NCBI GenBank assembly: GCA_004563405.1
Contig: SFTH01000006.1
Coordinates: 31,747-95,746 of the forward strand
DNA: 64,000 nucleotides
Reading direction: 5' to 3'
Origin: a bacterium
Lineage (GTDB): Bacteria; Bacillota; Clostridia; Christensenellales; Aristaeellaceae
The notes below the pieces were generated by a model. It made no database searches, was not told the origin of the DNA, and saw nothing but the letters and a program-made list of their open reading frames with translations. The position numbers and the translations under genes were made by a program. Positions 60,567 through 64,000 of this stretch are shown one piece after another (position 1 is the stretch's first letter; every line of letters begins with the position of its first letter).

Positions 60567-61416
60567 TCTTCCGGGCAGTTCCGGATCCCTTCGGAGCCGG
60601 GCGCTTCTCTCCCCGGGCCATGGCCGGGCGCTTTCCGCCCTGCCGCGCACGGTCGCGTCCCTGCGCCGGACGCCCTTCGTCCCGGGGACGACGTCCGTCC
60701 CGCTGCGCGCGCGAAGCGTCCTGCGCCGGACGCCGCGCATCCCGAGGCATGCGCGCATCACCCTGTGCGGGCCTGCGCGTGGCCTGCGCGGTGTAAGCGC
60801 GCTCCGGGCTGCGCTCCATGCGCTCCTCGATCGCCTCCGACACGGGCAAGTCGCTCACGCTGAAGACCTCGTCCTCATACTTGTCCGAAAACTTCTGCTT
60901 CGCGTTTACGTTGAACATGCCGTCGGTGAACACGTCTTTGGATTCCCCCTGCACCGCGTCGCCCAGCTGCATGGATTTTACCCGGGCTGCGCGCGCCCTG
61001 CGCCGCTGCCGCTCCTCCTGCTCCCTGGCCTCGCGCCTGCGGCGCTGCGCGCCGGGCACCACAAAGTCATTCTCCTCCCAATTGCGCTTCGGTCGCGACG
61101 GGCGCTTCTGTCCGTCCCATTCGTCCGCGCTGTCCATGAACTTTTCCCGGACGAAGAAATTGCTGTCGTTGATGATCACGCGCTTTTTATGAAACCACAC
61201 CCAATGGGGCCGCCAGCGGATCAGCCAGACCAGCAGATCCACCGTAACGCCGATGACCAGCAGCACGATCAGCAGCTTCAGCCAGTTGTTCGCCAGGAAC
61301 CGGAGCGGTGAAAAGCCCACGGACAGATTGAACAGCTTCAGCACCCAGCTTGCGAGGCCCTTGAGCCAGCCCAGCATGGCGTCCACGATTGCGTTGGTAT
61401 ATCCGGTCTGCGTCAT
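60559..61416 (-). CDS. Membrane protein with long basic, repeat-rich tail
   Basis: The 285-residue protein has an N-terminal amphipathic helix, one or two membrane segments (about 40-62, NWLKLLIVLLVIGVTVDLLV) and a cytoplasmic part. Its last 80 residues are Arg, Ala, Pro, Gly and Gln rich with loosely repeated R-R-P-A-Q and R-D units. Such tails resemble nucleic-acid or acidic-partner binding regions. I know no family. It sits between the alcohol dehydrogenase and the cdaR-cdaA genes, 37 bases downstream of cdaR, and is probably cotranscribed with them. Confidence 0.7.
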   Translation of the reverse strand: MTQTGYTNAIVDAMLGWLKGLASWVLKLFNLSVGFSPLRFLANNWLKLLIVLLVIGVTVDLLVWLIRWRPHWVWFHKKRVIINDSNFFVREKFMDSADEWDGQKRPSRPKRNWEENDFVVPGAQRRRREAREQEERQRRRARAARVKSMQLGDAVQGESKDVFTDGMFNVNAKQKFSDKYEDEVFSVSDLPVSEAIEERMERSPERAYTAQATRRPAQGDARMPRDARRPAQDASRAQRDGRRPRDEGRPAQGRDRARQGGKRPAMARGEKRPAPKGSGTARKKR

Positions 61417-61453
61417 TTGTAAGCAGTCCTCCTGTAGCTATGCGTCCGAAGAC

Positions 61454-62761
61454 TCACTCCTCCGGCACTTCGGTGAGCGTGACCGCAATGGCGGAAATTT
61501 CCGGCTCAAAGGTCACGTCCGGGTAATTCTCCGTGGGGAAGCGCAGGGGGCAGGAATAGGTGCCCGCCTGGAAGCCCGTCAGATCCACGGTGATGGGAAT
61601 TCCGTCCCGCTTCAGCGCCTCCACGGCGCTCTTGGGGCCGGTGACATACACCTGTATTTCGCCCCGCTGCCACTCCAGCCGCAAACCGTCCGCCATACCG
61701 ACGAAGGTGAGCACATTGTTGCTGATCCACTCGCTCACGTCCTCCTCGGTGATGGTGACGTTCACATACACCTGCTCCGCGGACACGTTCTTGAAGTCCG
61801 AGAGCTGAGAGATGGCGGCCCGGGCGGAGAAGCTCTGGGAGAGGCCCTCCACGGACACGGGCTCGATCAACAGCTCGGAGATGCCGTCCAGCAGGCTCTG
61901 ATCCGCCGCCACGGTGATGCTCTCCGGCTGGATGGAGACCTCGGACACGGTGTAGCCCTCGGCCACGCGCCCGGTCACGACGTTTTCAATCCCGGTGGAG
62001 ATGGGAATCTCCTTCGTAGGATAGATGTCCGTGGACACGCTGACGGAGGTCACGGAGCGCGTGAGCATGGACTGGGGAATCTCGTTCCCCTCCCCGTCCA
62101 GCAGTACATAGGGCTCGGCGCGCAGATAGGAGCCGGTCGCGCCGGTCACGTCGGAGTACACGCGGGCCTGGGAGATGCTGCGCACCAGGGAGGCCGCGCC
62201 GCTGATCGTGACCGCGGAAGGATTGGTGCGGCCCACGCTGTACCACCAGTTGCTCTCGTCCTTTTCGCCCGTGAGTTCCACGTTTACGGGAATCAGTCGG
62301 GAATCCAGCGTCTCGAAGTTCAGCGTCACCGTCTCGGGCAGAATCTCCGTCACCCGCCCGTAGGTGGAATTTGCCTTCAGCGGCACCTCCTGGGTGCCCG
62401 CCGTGCGCACGCTGGAGAGATCCAGCATCACCTGCACGTTGTCCGCGGAGGCCTGGCTGTAGTGGGACTGGGCCACTTCCAGCCGCACGGTCACATTGCT
62501 CAGCGCCTCCGACGGATCCGTCAAAAGCGCCAGGCCGTAGGTGGTCAGCGTGGACTGGCTGGTCACATAGCCGTTCACGCCGGTGATGGTCTTCGTTCGG
62601 GTGATCGAATTGTTGGAACTGACCACATAGTTCCATACCAGAATCGCAAGCGCCAGGGACAACAGCTTCATCCAGAACCGCCGGGAGAGCACCTGCCAGA
62701 AGCGCCTGGCCGCAGATACGATCCACGCCGCGAAGCGGCGAAGCATGGGTTTAATCTTCAT
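61454..62761 (-). CDS. cdaR: YbbR-domain protein (CdaR), regulator of diadenylate cyclase
   Basis: The 435-residue protein has a short basic N-terminus and a membrane helix (about 31-48). An extracytoplasmic region with about four YbbR repeats follows, recognisable by pairs such as LIPVNVELTG and GIPITVDLTG. CdaR binds and modulates CdaA at the membrane. Its ATG at 62761 overlaps cdaA by 11 bases and follows AAGGAG. Confidence 0.92.
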   Translation of the reverse strand: MKIKPMLRRFAAWIVSAARRFWQVLSRRFWMKLLSLALAILVWNYVVSSNNSITRTKTITGVNGYVTSQSTLTTYGLALLTDPSEALSNVTVRLEVAQSHYSQASADNVQVMLDLSSVRTAGTQEVPLKANSTYGRVTEILPETVTLNFETLDSRLIPVNVELTGEKDESNWWYSVGRTNPSAVTISGAASLVRSISQARVYSDVTGATGSYLRAEPYVLLDGEGNEIPQSMLTRSVTSVSVSTDIYPTKEIPISTGIENVVTGRVAEGYTVSEVSIQPESITVAADQSLLDGISELLIEPVSVEGLSQSFSARAAISQLSDFKNVSAEQVYVNVTITEEDVSEWISNNVLTFVGMADGLRLEWQRGEIQVYVTGPKSAVEALKRDGIPITVDLTGFQAGTYSCPLRFPTENYPDVTFEPEISAIAVTLTEVPEE

Positions 62762-63626
62762 TGGCGCGCTCCTTTCCGTTCGGCTGGGCGATCCAGGAGG
62801 AGAGTGTGCGGTCCGGCGTAAAGAGCTCCGTCAGCAGAATGTTGAGGGACTTGGTGTCCAGATAGCGCGTCAGCTTTCCCTCCCTGGCCATGGAGATGAT
62901 GCCCGTCTCCTCGGACACGATCAGCGCCACTGCGTCGGTGGTCTCGGTGATGCCGATGGCCGCCCGGTGGCGGGTACCCAGCTCCCTGGAAATGGAGTAG
63001 TCGTCCGAGAGCTGAAGGATGCAGGCCGCCGCCGTGATGCGCTCGTCGCGAATGATCATCGCGCCGTCGTGCAGGGGCGTGTTGGGCTCAAAGATATTCT
63101 CGATCAGCTGCGAGGAGATCTCCGCATCCACCACCGTGCCGGACTCGATCACGTCGCCCAGCTTTGTGGAGCGCTCGATGACGATCAGCGCGCCGATCTT
63201 CTTGCGGGACATGTCGTTCAATGCTTTGACGATTTCAGAGACGTGAAGTTCCATGCGGGTGTCCCGCTGCCGCCGGGGCGACCCGAAGAGCTGTCGCGCG
63301 AACTTCGACCGGCCCAACTGCTCCAGCACCCGCCTCAGCTCCGGCTGGAACACGATGACCAGCACCACCACGCCCACGCTGATGATCTGCTGAAGCACCC
63401 AGTTCAGGGCGTTGATCTCCAGCGCGTCCGAGAGCAGCGCAAGCACCAGTATGAACACGATTCCCTTGAACAGCGAATTCGCGCGCGTATAGCTGACGAG
63501 TTTGAGCAGGTTGTAAATCAGCACCGTCATAATGGCTATGTCCAGGATATTCCGCCAGTCCGGATGGACAAACAGGTTGGAAAACATATTCCCAAGCTGG
63601 TTGAGTATCGACTGTACCTGCAGCAA
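62751..63626 (-). CDS. cdaA: Diadenylate cyclase CdaA
   Basis: The 291-residue protein starts at TTG, 8 bases after GGAGG. It has three N-terminal membrane helices and a DAC domain with the catalytic NTPLHDGAMIIRD and GTRHRAAIGITE. It makes cyclic di-AMP, which in Gram-positive bacteria controls K+ uptake and wall homeostasis, so it may act on the Ktr system at 33730-35754. The TTG start is preferred over an upstream ATG with no SD. Confidence 0.94.
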   Translation of the reverse strand: MLQVQSILNQLGNMFSNLFVHPDWRNILDIAIMTVLIYNLLKLVSYTRANSLFKGIVFILVLALLSDALEINALNWVLQQIISVGVVVLVIVFQPELRRVLEQLGRSKFARQLFGSPRRQRDTRMELHVSEIVKALNDMSRKKIGALIVIERSTKLGDVIESGTVVDAEISSQLIENIFEPNTPLHDGAMIIRDERITAAACILQLSDDYSISRELGTRHRAAIGITETTDAVALIVSEETGIISMAREGKLTRYLDTKSLNILLTELFTPDRTLSSWIAQPNGKERANED

Positions 63627-63663
63627 AACCGTCACCTCCAGATTCCAATTCCACGCCACTTTT

Positions 63664-63692
63664 ATTATAATACAAATCCTCGAAAACGCCAA
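63664..63692 (-). promoter_or_regulatory. Sigma-A promoter of the cdaA-cdaR operon
   Basis: On the minus strand TTGGCG (63692-63687), 17 bases, TATAAT (63669-63664). Confidence 0.82.
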
Positions 63693-63858
63693 ATCTTTTT
63701 CAGCGGATTCATAAAAAAACCCTCCGCCGTCAAAATTATGTCCAATTGGCCCGTTCCGGAGAGCGACGGTCGGAGCGGCGCCGGTCGTGCTGCAATCCTC
63801 CAAAAGCCGAACATTTTTTTTGTGGATTCAAGCCATATTCAAATGATGGAATTTTTGC

Positions 63859-63864
63859 TATAAT
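63859..63864 (+). promoter_or_regulatory. -10 box before the sugar ABC ATPase gene
   Basis: TGC-TATAAT here has an extended -10-like TG. The -35 region (ATTCAA, 63837-63842) is weak. The rest of 63693-63858 shows nothing I can name. Confidence 0.6.
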
Positions 63865-63901
63865 GAAAGTAGTGGATTTTGATCGAGGAGGCATAAAAGG
63901 A

Positions 63902-64000
63902 ATGGCGAGTTTATCGCTGCGTAACATTTACAAGATTTATCCCGGGGACGTAGTGGCGGTGAACGATTTCAATCTGGAAATCGAGGACAAGGAATTCATC
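63902..64000 (+). CDS. Sugar ABC transporter ATPase (MsmK/UgpC-like), partial
   Basis: The first 33 codons are present, continuing past the window. They read ASLSLRNIYKIYPGDVVAVN then DFNLEIEDKEF, the N-terminus of UgpC/MsmK/MalK-type ATPases that energise several sugar importers. The Walker A motif would follow just outside. The ATG lies behind GGAGG (63886-63890). Confidence 0.85.
   Translation, partial: MASLSLRNIYKIYPGDVVAVNDFNLEIEDKEFI

Overview
This window is about 64 kb of high-GC DNA from an anaerobic, endospore-forming member of the Bacillota, most likely class Clostridia. Spore formation is indicated by a sigma-G gene (30720-31493) and a germination protease gene gpr (58229-59134). 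Anaerobic, ferredoxin-based metabolism is indicated by a 2-oxoacid:ferredoxin oxidoreductase, an aldo/keto reductase with an appended ferredoxin domain, and an iron-type alcohol dehydrogenase. T-box leaders, type III glutamine synthetase, the CdaA/CdaR pair and TTG/GTG starts with strong Shine-Dalgarno (SD) sites fit the same group. I see no rRNA, tRNA, CRISPR array, prophage or transposase gene.

Layout. 1-2348: a minus-strand block with an ECF sigma factor, a likely membrane anti-sigma partner, an aldo/keto reductase and the start of a secreted protein. 2447-13833: two T-box leaders control an amino-acid-linked cluster. It holds a HTH-cupin-acyl-CoA ligase fusion, a MinD-like ATPase, a four-subunit branched-chain-type 2-oxoacid:ferredoxin oxidoreductase, a branched-chain aminotransferase, a degenerate 2-isopropylmalate synthase-like protein and a TIM-barrel/acyl-CoA ligase fusion. 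13931-20274: an SH3/NlpC-P60 cell-wall hydrolase, GtrA-like and secreted proteins, an unusual array of hairpins (17465-17785), a PfkB kinase and a MATE pump. 20350-28422: two tRNA-modification genes, then the threonine/aspartate pathway as two divergent operons (thrC-thrB-ACT protein, and hom-lysC-asd).

28446-36810: a DUF1846 protein, flavin reductase, sigG, a parvulin lipoprotein, a Ktr/Trk potassium system and 1-phosphofructokinase. 36782-40796: a HAD phosphatase and a lipoate cluster (two ligase-like proteins, a free lipoyl domain, LipA). 40851-48905: an Ig-like repeat protein, RadC, glutamine synthetase III, RpiB and an ABC importer. 49031-57815: BirA, QueH, a lipid kinase, a phosphoesterase, a zinc-ribbon protein, two tandem uracil-DNA-glycosylase-like genes, a VanW protein and RarA. 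57835-64000: ribosomal protein S20, gpr, alcohol dehydrogenase, a basic-tailed membrane protein, CdaR-CdaA and the start of a sugar ABC ATPase.

The most interesting part is the T-box cluster. T-boxes switch genes on when a tRNA is uncharged, so the ligases, oxidoreductase and aminotransferase are best read as a biosynthetic route. In it, scavenged branched-chain acids would be activated to acyl-CoA, reductively carboxylated to 2-oxoacids and aminated to branched-chain amino acids. Other points worth attention are a shared ECF-type promoter motif at two sites, the hairpin array, the LeuA-like protein without its metal-binding residues, and a UDG paralogue without Fe-S cysteines.
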